A DNA stretch of 45,583 bases from Candidatus Alloenteromonas pullistercoris. Its GTDB lineage: Bacteria > Bacillota_I > Bacilli_A > RFN20 > CAG-826. Below the pieces are notes generated by a model. The model had not been told where the DNA came from and did not search any database. It saw only the letters and a list, made by a program, of their open reading frames with translations. The stretch is from the NCBI GenBank assembly GCA_017694295.1, contig JADINA010000008.1:1-45583 (forward strand). Direction: 5' to 3'. This document shows positions 35,690 through 44,135 of the stretch, piece after piece; positions within the stretch are counted from its first letter, which is position 1; each line of letters begins with the position of its first letter. The position numbers were made by a program, and so were the translations under genes.

Positions 35690-35737
35690 AGATAAATAAT
35701 AACAAGAAAATTAGCAGTCGCAAGGGGAGAGTGCTAA
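35690..35737 (-). promoter_or_regulatory. CIRCE operator and promoter of clpB
   Basis: TTAGCAGTC (35711-35719), nine bases, GAGTGCTAA (35729-35737) is the HrcA-binding CIRCE element with one mismatch to the consensus. On the minus strand TTGCGA (complement of about 35719-35724) and TATTAT are 16 bp apart, so CIRCE covers the -35. ClpB should be under HrcA heat-shock control. Confidence 0.88.
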
Positions 35738-35748
35738 AAATTGTTTGA

Positions 35749-36297
35749 TCAGATGTCTTTTTGCCTTATGGCAAAGATTTTTTCGTCGAAGGAGAGGAAG
35801 ATCGCCCCATCTCCTTCCATATAGGGGGAAAGGGCCTTTTTGGCGAGGGCGGCGTATTCCCCGTCATCGAGGGAAAAGCCCTTTTTGGCCTCGTTGGATG
35901 CCTCATAGGCCAAGCAGAAGGCGTATTCGAGATGGGAGAAGGGCTCGTCGCGGTTTTCAAAGCCGAAATACAGGCAAGCCCCAAGCAAGGCAAGCCGCAC
36001 CAGGTGGTCGGCAGCCTCGGGGAAGACGTAGACATAGCCGTTAACCTCGATCCGCCCTTTGTCGTAGGCTGAGATGGCCAGCTCGCCATAATCGCCTAAA
36101 ACCGTCGGGTCAAGCTTGATATAGGGCAAAAGCAAATAAAGGAAGGCGAAGATCTCGGCAAAACCCGGGGAATGCTCCCTCTTGCCCCGGCAAAGTGGGA
36201 AATAATAATCCTCCACGAGCCTGACTATGGTCCCGAATCGGTGGCTGAAAACCAAAACATCGGCTTTTTCCATTCTTTTCCCGGTGTTTTCTTCCAT
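35749..36297 (-). CDS. Hypothetical protein, 182 residues
   Basis: A soluble protein with several hydrophobic helices (FAEIFAFLYLLLPYIKL; ADHLVRLALLGACLYFGF) and an acidic middle. No family recognised. TATAGT (complement of 36306-36311) lies eight bases before the ATG at 36297 with no ribosome site between, so the transcript is probably leaderless. An alternative start would be Met9 (MEKADVLVFSHRFG). It stands next to clpB in the same direction, 84 bp apart with CIRCE in between, so the two are separate transcription units or read-through partners. Base composition is like the neighbours, so it is native to the genome. Confidence 0.7.
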   Translation of the reverse strand: MEENTGKRMEKADVLVFSHRFGTIVRLVEDYYFPLCRGKREHSPGFAEIFAFLYLLLPYIKLDPTVLGDYGELAISAYDKGRIEVNGYVYVFPEAADHLVRLALLGACLYFGFENRDEPFSHLEYAFCLAYEASNEAKKGFSLDDGEYAALAKKALSPYMEGDGAIFLSFDEKIFAIRQKDI

Positions 36298-36825
36298 ATA
36301 AGAAAACTATACCCAAATGCGGTTTTCGTCCATAATTTTCCCCTGATTTAGGGACCAATCAGGCAAAAAGAAGGCAAAATCGGCGATTTTGCTTTTTGCA
36401 ATGCCTAAATTCAACCGCTTTCCCACCTAAATGAGCCCTAAAGGAAAGGGGGGAAGGAAACATGACGGCGAATAACCTCGTCAACCTAAAATTGCCCAAG
36501 AGGACGCGGAAAAGCAGGCAAAAGGATGGGTTTCCCGCCCCATGATAAAGGGAAACGGAAGGCGGTGAAACGAAGAAGTAAACCCGAGGCTGGCTTTGCG
36601 GATATTGGAATAAATTTTACAAATAACATCTATTTAAGCTCTTCCTCAGTCAACGGAAAAGGCAAAAAATCCCCACCATCTGAAAAAAAACCGCTTGTTT
36701 TTTCTTGCCTATCTCCATTCCAATGGCGAGATTTTCAATTGACGTTTTCTCTATTTGATGGTCAATGAAAAAAGAGTCGGCGGGGCCTAAACAATTTGGG
36801 GAAACGGGTTTCTAGGAAAACCCTA
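36298..36825. other. Intergenic region with hairpin and small open frames
   Basis: Nearly 530 bp between divergent genes. GCAAAATC (36374-36381) and GATTTTGC (36385-36392) form an 8-bp hairpin followed by TTTTT on the plus strand, although no plus-strand gene precedes it. An ATG at 36462 after GGAAGGAAAC opens a 27-codon frame (to 36545). From about 36600 to 36760 both strands have frames of 35-60 codons without start signals, one of which ends on the minus strand in SDGGDFLPFPLTEEELK, possibly a gene remnant. I cannot assign any of these. Confidence 0.4.
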
Positions 36826-36854
36826 TTGACACGTTTTTCACGTTAACTAAGAAT
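36826..36854 (+). promoter_or_regulatory. Promoter of the GGDEF gene pair
   Basis: TTGACA at 36826-36831 and AAGAAT at 36849-36854 are separated by 17 bp. The start site would be about 22 bases before the ATG at 36884. Confidence 0.6.
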
Positions 36855-36883
36855 ATCGCTTATCCAAGGCGATTACTGGTTTT

Positions 36884-37963
36884 ATGAAAGAAGGCAAAAA
36901 ACGACCTTATCGGAAGTTCCTGTCAATCGACCACCGTCTGCTCGGGGAGTCCATCTTCGAAAACCGCCGACCGGTCCTATGGACCTTCCTCGCCTACATG
37001 GTCGTCTCCGCCCTCTACGCCGGCATCCTTTTTTCCTATGGCCATGACGCATACCGCTACGCCCTCGCCGCCATCTATTTGGCGTTATCGCTTTTGTCGC
37101 TTGGCGGGTCGCTTTTCGTGTATTTGACAAAGGGCTTCCCCCTAGACGGGAAAACCGTCAAACTTTACATCGGCTTCTCCATCCCGTTCCAGGTTTTGGG
37201 AGCCTCGCTTTCCTCGGCCGCCACCTGCCTCGAGCTTTACATCGGGGCCACGATCCCGGTTTGCTTTTTCATCGTCTCGGTGTCCTTGCTTTTCCTTTTC
37301 CTCACCGACCCTTGGCTCTCAAGCGCCCTCTCCGCCCTCGGCTGCCTAAGCATCGTCATCTTCGGCCATGTGCTGGGTCTCATAACCAACGACGACATCT
37401 ACAACTTCGCCCTCTTCGGCCTTTTCCTCATCATAGCCGCCTGGGCTCGTTATCAATTCATCGCCGATAGCCGGGAAAAGCGGCTTTCGGCCAATAGGCT
37501 GTCCCTAAAAGACGACTTGACTGGCCTCGGTAACCGGCGCAAATTCGAGCTCGACCTCGAGCAGGCCATCCATTCCGGCTTGCCCTTTTCCCTCGTCATG
37601 GCCGATTTGGACGGGTTGAAGTCGTTAAACGACGAACGCGGGCATCTAGCCGGCGATGAGCTCATCAAGGAGACGGCTTCGGCCTTGGGGAAGAGATTCG
37701 AGCAGGTATACCGCTATGGCGGGGACGAGTTCATCATCATTGCCAACCCCCATGAGCAGAAGCGGCTTAAGAAGTACCTTCTTGAGATAAAGGAGGCCGT
37801 TGACCGCCTCGGCGGATCGCTAAGCTTCGGTTCCCACCCCCACGTCCCGGGCGCAACCCGGGAAGAGGTCATCGAGGGAGTCGACCGCCACCTTTACGAA
37901 TCCAAGGCCCGAGGAAAAGGGCTATATAACGGGGAGGAGCTAACCTATGATGGGCTATCTTAA
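36884..37963 (+). CDS. Membrane diguanylate cyclase (GGDEF), first of pair
   Basis: The 359-residue protein has six membrane segments in the first 190 residues and a GGDEF domain from about residue 205 (LSLKDDLTGLGNRRKFELDL) with the signature RYGGDEF, GGDEF at 279-283, so the cyclase site that joins two GTP into cyclic di-GMP is intact. The tetrapeptide at the product-inhibition position is KRFE rather than RxxD, so there is probably no allosteric I-site. The membrane half would sense an unknown signal. Its end overlaps the next GGDEF gene by 17 bp, showing coupling. Confidence 0.93.
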   Translation: MKEGKKRPYRKFLSIDHRLLGESIFENRRPVLWTFLAYMVVSALYAGILFSYGHDAYRYALAAIYLALSLLSLGGSLFVYLTKGFPLDGKTVKLYIGFSIPFQVLGASLSSAATCLELYIGATIPVCFFIVSVSLLFLFLTDPWLSSALSALGCLSIVIFGHVLGLITNDDIYNFALFGLFLIIAAWARYQFIADSREKRLSANRLSLKDDLTGLGNRRKFELDLEQAIHSGLPFSLVMADLDGLKSLNDERGHLAGDELIKETASALGKRFEQVYRYGGDEFIIIANPHEQKRLKKYLLEIKEAVDRLGGSLSFGSHPHVPGATREEVIEGVDRHLYESKARGKGLYNGEELTYDGLS

Positions 37964-39011
37964 GCGGTGCATCCACGCGGTCGCCTACTCCCTCGTCCTC
38001 CGCCGCAAGCCGATTTTCGTCGCCTGCCTCGTTGGGATCGCGATCTCGGTATTCGCCTGCGTTTTCATGCTTATCGAGTACCTGCCAGAGCTAAAGGGAG
38101 CTTCCATCCACACCGCGGCCTCCTATTTCATGGTCATTCTCTTTTGCGCCGGCGGGGCGATCCTCATAAAGAAGACCGAGAACATGGAGGGGGAAAGGAA
38201 AAGGGAGAACATCTATTACGCCTACTTCACCGCCTTCTCCCTCTACCTCACGACAGCCGCGATCGGGCTTTCCTATGCCGACTGCACTTACGGCGATTCC
38301 TTCCCGCTAGCCTATTTCATCATCATGTCGATCATCCCGCTTCTGCTCGTCCATGAGCCGATCCAGGTGTTTTGCTATGAGCTTGGCGGGGCCATCATCA
38401 TCTCCTGTGTCCTCATCACCCAAGCCGATTACAGCTATCTCCCCTGCATCAACTTCTTCGTCTTCGCCTTCATCATCTCCCTTGGTTCCATCGCCTTATA
38501 CCGGCTAAGCGCCAAAACCACCACCGAATACGACGCGGCCTTAAGAAGCTCCTTAACCGACGAGCTCACCAAAGCATCCAATCGGCGCGACTTCGAAAGG
38601 CAGCTTGCATATCTTCACCACTACAAGGGGAACTACGTCATCGTCATAAGTGACATCGACGGGTTCAAAGGGAAAAACGACGGCGAGGGCCATTTGGCCG
38701 GGGACCGGGTATTGAGACAATACGCCAATTGCCTAAAGGAATCGTTTAAGCACGTCTACCGCTATGGCGGGGACGAGTTCGCCATCCTCTCCAAGCTTAG
38801 CCCGGACGAGGTCATCTACCGGATCAAGCAAGCCCAGCAAAGCCTCGCCGAGCTAGACATCTCCGCCTGCTTTGGGATATCCAAGGTCCCGCCCTTAAAA
38901 GACGCGAAGGAATATTTCGCTTTGGCCGACGCGGCCTTATTGAAAGCCAAGGAAAAAGGTCGCGGGCAAATCGCCATCCATGACGGCGAGAACATCAATC
39001 AACCGATTTGA
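37947..39011 (+). CDS. Membrane diguanylate cyclase (GGDEF), second of pair
   Basis: A 354-residue paralogue of the upstream protein with the same build: six membrane segments over about residues 25-190, then a GGDEF domain (LRSSLTDELTKASNRRDFERQL onwards) with the intact signature RYGGDEF at 272-278 and conserved Asp in VISDIDGFKGKNDGEGHLAGD. It lacks an RxxD inhibition site as well (ESFK at that place). It overlaps the upstream gene by 17 bp and, tail to tail, the ABC permease gene by 17 bp. Two cyclases made from one transcript could form a heterodimer or answer to different signals. Confidence 0.93.
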   Translation: MMGYLKRCIHAVAYSLVLRRKPIFVACLVGIAISVFACVFMLIEYLPELKGASIHTAASYFMVILFCAGGAILIKKTENMEGERKRENIYYAYFTAFSLYLTTAAIGLSYADCTYGDSFPLAYFIIMSIIPLLLVHEPIQVFCYELGGAIIISCVLITQADYSYLPCINFFVFAFIISLGSIALYRLSAKTTTEYDAALRSSLTDELTKASNRRDFERQLAYLHHYKGNYVIVISDIDGFKGKNDGEGHLAGDRVLRQYANCLKESFKHVYRYGGDEFAILSKLSPDEVIYRIKQAQQSLAELDISACFGISKVPPLKDAKEYFALADAALLKAKEKGRGQIAIHDGENINQPI

Positions 39012-40863
39012 GGCTTGAGTTCATGTCGATCCCGGCGATATGGGGGGAGAGGGCCAGGTTGACGAGGATCGTCGAGACGATGATCAATAAAGGCGAAGCC
39101 AAATACGAATACCATTGCACGTCCCCCAGGGTCCCAAAGGAAAGGTAATCGAAGGCCCAATAGGTGACCAAGGCCCCGACCCCGACCCCGATGATCGAGG
39201 AAAGGCAGACGATGAAGATGATCTCGCGGAAGGTGTAAAGCGAGCATTCGACGTTATGGTAGCCAAGGACCTTCAAGGTCGCGATCTCCCTTTTCCTGTC
39301 CTCGATGTTCATGTTGGCCAGCGAATAGATGACGGTGACGGCGAGGGCGATGGCCAAAAGGATGATGACGGCGCTTATCTGCCCCATCGAATCGGCGACC
39401 GAGCCGAAAAGCGGATCGTCGACTAAGGCGGCGGAGGCGTCGTTTAAGGCGAAGCCGAGGAAGACGATGACCGTCCCCCCGATGACCGAGGCCCCGGTTA
39501 AAACGAGGTTTTTCTTTTGCCTGAATATGTTGCGGAGGCTCGATTTCCAGGAGAAGGATATCCGCTTCCAAAGGAAGGAAATCCGCTCAAGCAATATCTT
39601 TTTCCCGGGCTTAGGCGATTTATCCTTCAATAGCTCGGAGGGGGCTTCTTTGAGGTAACTAAGGCAAATAAACCCGGTGACGGCAAGCGAGACCAAGACG
39701 ATGCCGGTGGCGATTAGTATCCCGGTTACGGATGAGAAGGTGATGGCCAATTCGCCCATGGCGAAAACCTGATCATAGGCCGGGAAGATAAGTAAAGCCA
39801 CCAGGGGAGTCCCCAGCAAATACCCGCCTAGGCATCCGAAGAAGGCGGAGAGAAAGGCGAAGAAAAGGAACTTGAAGGCGATTGAGGATTTATGGAATCC
39901 GAGGGAGGAATAGCAGCCGATCTCGCTCCGCTCATCCTTCATGAGCCGCTGCATGGTGATGAGATTAATAAGGGCGCAAATCAAGACGAAGAAAAGCGGG
40001 ATGATGAAGGAGATCTTCTCGACCTTGTCGTTATAGTAATCAAAGATGGCGTAGGAGGTGTTGTCCTCCATGGTGAGGATGACGGCGTCGTCCCCGAATT
40101 CCCCCTCGAGTTCTTCCTTGGCCCTAGCCAAGGCATCTGAGTAATCGGAGGAGAAATACTCGCGGTTATCCAAATGAAGGCGGAGGTAGCAATCGGTGGT
40201 CGGGAGCATCGATGACAAAAGCGGGTTGTCCAAAAAAGAGGAATCCAAATAGAAGACGCCGTCTAGGTAGGCGGTTTCGTCCCCTTCAAGCTCAACCATC
40301 GCCGTCTCCGGGGCGTGGGAACGGTACAAATCGTCCTCGGATAGGCAAACGACCTTATATTCGCTAGGAAGCCCAAGCATCCCCTTCATCGAATCGGGAA
40401 CCTCCGAGGAAATCGGGTAAAGGAGGTCGAAGGATAGACTCTCCCCCACCGCGAATTCGCCGAGCTCCGAAATGGCGATGGCCTCGGATAAAGAAGAGGG
40501 CGCCTCGCCCTCGCTTATGACGGGCTTGGCCATGTCCATTGCCGTTAGGTCGACTAGGTAAACCCGGTAATAGCTTTCGCCCTCGTTGGGCGTGAAGTCA
40601 AAGGAGGAAAAGGCAAAGACCTCGCCAAAAGAGGATATCGAATCTATCTGATCTTGGCTAAGCCCATCCTCACTCGCGCCTTTGACGATGATATCCGGCG
40701 GGTTGCCGACGTAGCCATTGGAAAACGACTCCTGAAACGAATCGGGGCAGGCGGCCAGCCCGCTGGAGACGAAAACCGAAAGGAGGCAAATGAAAAAGTT
40801 GGCCAGGAAGCGTCCTTTGTTATGGCCGATGGTCCTCCATATGGTCTTCGAATACGGTTTCAT
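38995..40863 (-). CDS. FtsX/MacB-type ABC transporter permease
   Basis: A 622-residue permease. It has an N-terminal membrane segment (FLANFFICLLSVFVSSGLAA), a long extracytoplasmic domain (about residues 45-275), then two FtsX-type blocks of three membrane segments: about 282-420 (IIPLFFVLICALINLITMQRLM...) and 455-600. The sequence IEDRKREIATLKVLGYHNVECSLYTFREI is the typical coupling region of FtsX permeases. These complexes export antimicrobial peptides or lipoproteins or transmit mechanical force; the cargo is unknown. The ATPase gene is 6 bp upstream in the same operon. A fairly long outer domain suggests a sensing or resistance role, which is inference. Confidence 0.92.
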   Translation of the reverse strand: MKPYSKTIWRTIGHNKGRFLANFFICLLSVFVSSGLAACPDSFQESFSNGYVGNPPDIIVKGASEDGLSQDQIDSISSFGEVFAFSSFDFTPNEGESYYRVYLVDLTAMDMAKPVISEGEAPSSLSEAIAISELGEFAVGESLSFDLLYPISSEVPDSMKGMLGLPSEYKVVCLSEDDLYRSHAPETAMVELEGDETAYLDGVFYLDSSFLDNPLLSSMLPTTDCYLRLHLDNREYFSSDYSDALARAKEELEGEFGDDAVILTMEDNTSYAIFDYYNDKVEKISFIIPLFFVLICALINLITMQRLMKDERSEIGCYSSLGFHKSSIAFKFLFFAFLSAFFGCLGGYLLGTPLVALLIFPAYDQVFAMGELAITFSSVTGILIATGIVLVSLAVTGFICLSYLKEAPSELLKDKSPKPGKKILLERISFLWKRISFSWKSSLRNIFRQKKNLVLTGASVIGGTVIVFLGFALNDASAALVDDPLFGSVADSMGQISAVIILLAIALAVTVIYSLANMNIEDRKREIATLKVLGYHNVECSLYTFREIIFIVCLSSIIGVGVGALVTYWAFDYLSFGTLGDVQWYSYLASPLLIIVSTILVNLALSPHIAGIDMNSSLKSVD

Positions 40864-40869
40864 GTCAGT

Positions 40870-41574
40870 TTACCACTCGATGTCCTTAATATTCATTGGA
40901 TGGTCGTTATGCTCATCCAAGACGATCTCCCCGTTTTTAAGGCGCAATAGATGGTCGCCCATGTCCTTGAGGGCGCTGTTGTGGGTGACGATGATGACGG
41001 TTTTTCCCTTTTGCCTGGCGGCGTCGGAAAGAAGGGAGAGGATCTCCTTCCCCGTTTCGTAATCAAGGGCCCCGGTCGGCTCGTCGCAAAGGATGATCTC
41101 CGGGTTTTTGGCGATGGCCCGGGCCAAGGAGACGCGCTGCTGCTCGCCCCCGCTAAGCTGGCTGGGGAAGTTGTCGAGCCGATCGGCTAGCCCCACGGCC
41201 TTCAATATCCTCTCGGGCTCAAGGGCGTCTTTTTTAAGCTCGGTGGCCAATTCGACGTTTTCCTTGGCCGTGAGGTTGGGCATGAGGTTATAAAACTGGA
41301 AGACGAAGCCGATTTTGTTGCGGCGGTATTCGGTAAGCTCGCGCCTTGTCGCCTCGAAAAGCTCCTGCCCATCGACAAGCAGGCTCCCGCCCGTGATGGT
41401 GTCCATCCCGCCGATGAGGTTAAGCAAAGTGGACTTGCCCGCCCCGGAGGGACCAAGGATGATGGTGAGCTCGCCGCGCCTTATCGAAAAGGAGACGTCG
41501 TTGACGGCCACCACTTCCGATTCGCCAGAGCCGAAGACCTTCCGCATTTTCTTGGCGACCATGATCTCGTCCAT
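40870..41574 (-). CDS. LolD/MacB-type ABC transporter ATPase
   Basis: A 234-residue ATPase with Walker [11 protein letters not shown]-loop [13 protein letters not shown], signature [15 protein letters not shown], Walker [13 protein letters not shown] and H-loop VIIVTHNSA. The FQFYNLMP stretch and TGALD ending are characteristic for the MacB/LolD/FtsE group that works with FtsX-type permeases, one of which is encoded just downstream. GGAGGTG lies 8 bases before the ATG. The C-terminal tail ([14 protein letters not shown]) is common in this group. Confidence 0.96.
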   Translation of the reverse strand: MDEIMVAKKMRKVFGSGESEVVAVNDVSFSIRRGELTIILGPSGAGKSTLLNLIGGMDTITGGSLLVDGQELFEATRRELTEYRRNKIGFVFQFYNLMPNLTAKENVELATELKKDALEPERILKAVGLADRLDNFPSQLSGGEQQRVSLARAIAKNPEIILCDEPTGALDYETGKEILSLLSDAARQKGKTVIIVTHNSALKDMGDHLLRLKNGEIVLDEHNDHPMNIKDIEW

Positions 41575-41594
41575 ACCCGCACCTCCGTTTTAGG

Positions 41595-41613
41595 CTATTC
41601 TATGAAAGAATAG
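41595..41613 (-). promoter_or_regulatory. Promoter with inverted repeat before the ABC exporter operon
   Basis: CTATTCT and AGAATAG (41595-41601 and 41607-41613) form an inverted repeat around five bases. Its left arm contains the -10 box TAGAAT on the minus strand (complement of 41597-41602), about 25 bases before the ATPase start. The arms resemble the palindrome at 16301. Confidence 0.45.
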
Positions 41614-41663
41614 GATTGTTGCAAACACATTCGTCTTAATTAAACCGGAAAAGGCAAAAAGGG

Positions 41664-42782
41664 TTAAGAAAAACGCCGTTTTGCCGAAGAGGCAAATTCA
41701 AGCCCGGAAGCAATGGCGCTCGCGACGTCTTTGGCCCCTTCCTTGGCGTCCCCGATGGCGTTTTCCTCTCCTAAGTGGCGGCTGGTTTGGCCAAGGCAAA
41801 GGATGAGGTGGTCGTAAGGGAAAGGGGCGGCCTTAGATTCGTCGACCTCAAAATTGCGCCTCCCGTCTTCGCCGACTTCCCCTAGATGGGTGGGGGCAAT
41901 GGACAAATAGTCCTCGGAAGCGGAAACGATGCAGTGCAGGAAGTTTGCCTTCGCCCCCTCCTCAAGGGCCAAGGAAAGCATCCGATGATCGCCAGGCATC
42001 TCCGCTTGGCTGCGGCGATAAACCAAGGTGGCCTCCCCGCCATCCCTAGCGATGCTGCGAAGGGCGTCGAGGGCGACGTTCCCGCCGCCATAGACGTAAT
42101 ATCGCTCCCCCTTTTCGACCTTTAGCCCTTGGTGGCGGAGCCCGTATAGGAAGGAAAGCCCGGTTTGGATTTTGCTAGAAAGCGCAAAGCCCCCGATGCG
42201 GGGCTCAAGCGCCCCGACGGCCAATACGGTTTCGTCGAATCCTTGGAGGGGGTAGGAGGCCTCGACGCCTAGATGGAACTTGACGCCAAGCAGCTCAAGC
42301 GACTTCCTTATTCGGGAAAGAAGGGAAAGATCGAAGCGGAACTCCGGGATGAAGCAATATAGGCAGCCCCCGATTTCCCTTTCCCTTTCAAACACCTCGA
42401 CTGAGAACCCGGAAATGGCAAGCGAATAGGCGCAGGCAAGTCCGGCGGGCCCGGCGCCTATTATGGCGATTTTGCGCCCATTTGGCTTTTCTTTGGTAAT
42501 TTTGCGCGGGTATTGCGCGATTTGCCTTTCTACCTCCGCAAAGGAAATCCCCTCCCCGCGGAACCTTTTTATGCAGGAAGCGGCGCAAAAACCCTCGCAA
42601 AGCGATCCAGTCAGTTCCGGGAAGGGGTTATGGGAATACAGCAATTCGGCGGCCTGCTCCTTTTTCCCCTCGCGGAAAAGCCTAAGGCAATCGCGGATCG
42701 GGTTATGGAGGGGGCAATGGGCTTCGCAGTTAGGTTTTTGGCAGCCTAGGCAGGAGGCGGCTATGCCTTCAAGGCCGCTCAT
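41664..42782 (-). CDS. Short GltD-like FAD/NAD(P) oxidoreductase
   Basis: A 372-residue flavoprotein of the glutamate synthase small-subunit type. The N-terminal iron-sulfur domain has CLGCQKPNCEAHCP and, after about 45 residues, CEGFCAASC. It is followed by the FAD site AIIGAGPAGLACAYS (about 106-120), then VEVFEREREIGGCL, and an NAD(P) site YVYGGGNVALDALRS. GltD and NfnL are 450 residues or longer; this one ends early after a second FAD contact region (LILCLGQTSRHLG). It therefore probably hands electrons from NAD(P)H to an unknown acceptor. No GltB partner is near. It overlaps the upstream gene by 4 bp. Confidence 0.88.
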   Translation of the reverse strand: MSGLEGIAASCLGCQKPNCEAHCPLHNPIRDCLRLFREGKKEQAAELLYSHNPFPELTGSLCEGFCAASCIKRFRGEGISFAEVERQIAQYPRKITKEKPNGRKIAIIGAGPAGLACAYSLAISGFSVEVFEREREIGGCLYCFIPEFRFDLSLLSRIRKSLELLGVKFHLGVEASYPLQGFDETVLAVGALEPRIGGFALSSKIQTGLSFLYGLRHQGLKVEKGERYYVYGGGNVALDALRSIARDGGEATLVYRRSQAEMPGDHRMLSLALEEGAKANFLHCIVSASEDYLSIAPTHLGEVGEDGRRNFEVDESKAAPFPYDHLILCLGQTSRHLGEENAIGDAKEGAKDVASAIASGLEFASSAKRRFS

Positions 42783-43606
42783 TTTTCGAAGACGAGGTTG
42801 GCGGAAACGGGGAGGACGAGCTGGGCGATCTTTTCCTTGACCGCCGTCTTCCCATTTTCCCCGAGTTCGGATTGGTGGCCCCTAACCTGGATTAGCAAGC
42901 CGAGGTCGGCCCGCTTATAGGGGCCAAGGTCGGCGAGGGGGTAGGACAGCTCATAGGTTTTCTGGATGTGATTGGAATTCTCTGGGGCGAGGGCGAAGCG
43001 CTGGCTTTTGATGTTCCGCTTGGTGTTTAAAAGCAACAACCCATAGACGGCTTCCCTATCCTCGATGCCCTCGATCTCGACGTTGATCTTGATGTAGGCC
43101 CGCTTCGCCTTCATGTCGAGCTTGGCTAGCTGCTTGACGGCGACGGTGACCTTGGCCTCAAGCAATTTGCCAGAGGCATAGGCGAACTCAAGCCCGCCAC
43201 AAGGGGAGGGGCAGCGGAGGTAAAGCCTAGTCAAATAGGGGGCGTCCAAAGCCAAGGAAAGGCGCTTGACGAGGGCGTTGTAATAATTGATGCCGACGTC
43301 GAAGCAAAGGTATTCGGGGGTGTCGAAGTAATAACGGAGGCGGCCGTCGAGCTCCGGGTCTTGGCCGATACAAAGGCAAAGATAGGTGAGGGCGTCGACC
43401 CTTTGGGGGTAGGAAAGCCGGGGCGAGGCAACCGAGGCGTCGATGTAGCGGGACAAAGCCTCGACGAGGCAGCGGAGGTCCCTTTTGAAGGAAACCGGGG
43501 CATCCTGGCTTAGGCTTAAGGCCACAGCATCAAAATAACCTTGGCATTCGGCCCCTCCGATATGCCGCTGCAGCTTCTTATCGGTTTCGCTACTCTTCAA
43601 GACCAT
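42779..43606 (-). CDS. Hypothetical protein coupled to the GltD-like gene
   Basis: A 275-residue soluble protein with three Cys in the N-terminal half (C46, C77 and C79 region, ..YLCLCIGQ..) and a strand-rich C-terminal domain (KLDMKAKRAYIKINVEIEGIEDREAVYGLLLLN). It ends in a stretch (QLVLPVSANLVFEK) that overlaps the GltD-like start codon by 4 bp, so the two are translated together and the product may be its partner. No family recognised. A -10 TAGAAT and a GGGGTG ribosome site lie upstream. Confidence 0.75.
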   Translation of the reverse strand: MVLKSSETDKKLQRHIGGAECQGYFDAVALSLSQDAPVSFKRDLRCLVEALSRYIDASVASPRLSYPQRVDALTYLCLCIGQDPELDGRLRYYFDTPEYLCFDVGINYYNALVKRLSLALDAPYLTRLYLRCPSPCGGLEFAYASGKLLEAKVTVAVKQLAKLDMKAKRAYIKINVEIEGIEDREAVYGLLLLNTKRNIKSQRFALAPENSNHIQKTYELSYPLADLGPYKRADLGLLIQVRGHQSELGENGKTAVKEKIAQLVLPVSANLVFEK

Positions 43607-43637
43607 GTGTACACCCCGTTAATGAACTTAGGCTATT

Positions 43638-44135
43638 CTAACCCAAAATGCGCCCGATAGTCTCTAAATCCTTAAGCAAATCGCGATTTTCCAACACATC
43701 GAGGCAAACATCGACGAAAGAAGGCTCGGGTTTTTCCTGCGCTTCCTTGGTTTCCCGGCTTATTTTGTAGAATGCATCAAGGTCAAGCGGCCCCTCGCCG
43801 ATAGCCAAGGCGTAGGCCAAATTTGGAAGCATCTCCCCCTTATCGGGGAAGCTTATCCGGAAAACCTCGGAAACGCCGCTTTCCAATATCTTGTCCAAGT
43901 CGCGGATGACGCACTCCGTTTGCTCATCCCCATGAAGCGGGCTAAGTAGCAAATAGGCGGAAAGAAGAAGCGATTCCCTTTCCGACAAGGCCTCTAGCTC
44001 CTGCGCGAAATAGGCGCTTAGCAAAGCGTCCATCGTCGCCAATAGGCGCGGGAAATGCTCATTTCCTCTTTCTTCCATCGCCCCATTCTCCCTTTCAACC
44101 CCATTAGGGTAAACCAAAATCGGGAAAAGGGCCAT
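43638..44135 (-). CDS. Hypothetical protein coupled to the Nudix gene
   Basis: The start was put at 44135, where ATG overlaps the Nudix stop (TGATG); an ORF begins further upstream but would run through the Nudix gene. The product is 165 residues, acidic and helical (LLATMDALLSAYFAQELEALSERESLLLSAYLLLSP), with no membrane segment and no family I know. An internal Met (MEERGNEHFPRLL) with GGGAG nine bases before it is an alternative start. It is the last gene of the helicase-Nudix-unknown set. A weak promoter for the next operon lies after it. Confidence 0.7.
   Translation of the reverse strand: MALFPILVYPNGVERENGAMEERGNEHFPRLLATMDALLSAYFAQELEALSERESLLLSAYLLLSPLHGDEQTECVIRDLDKILESGVSEVFRISFPDKGEMLPNLAYALAIGEGPLDLDAFYKISRETKEAQEKPEPSFVDVCLDVLENRDLLKDLETIGRILG

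Noticed and set aside
36526-36768. 80-codon frame on the plus strand in the clpB-GGDEF gap.
   Set aside because: No ribosome site, unusual composition for this genome and competing frames on the other strand.
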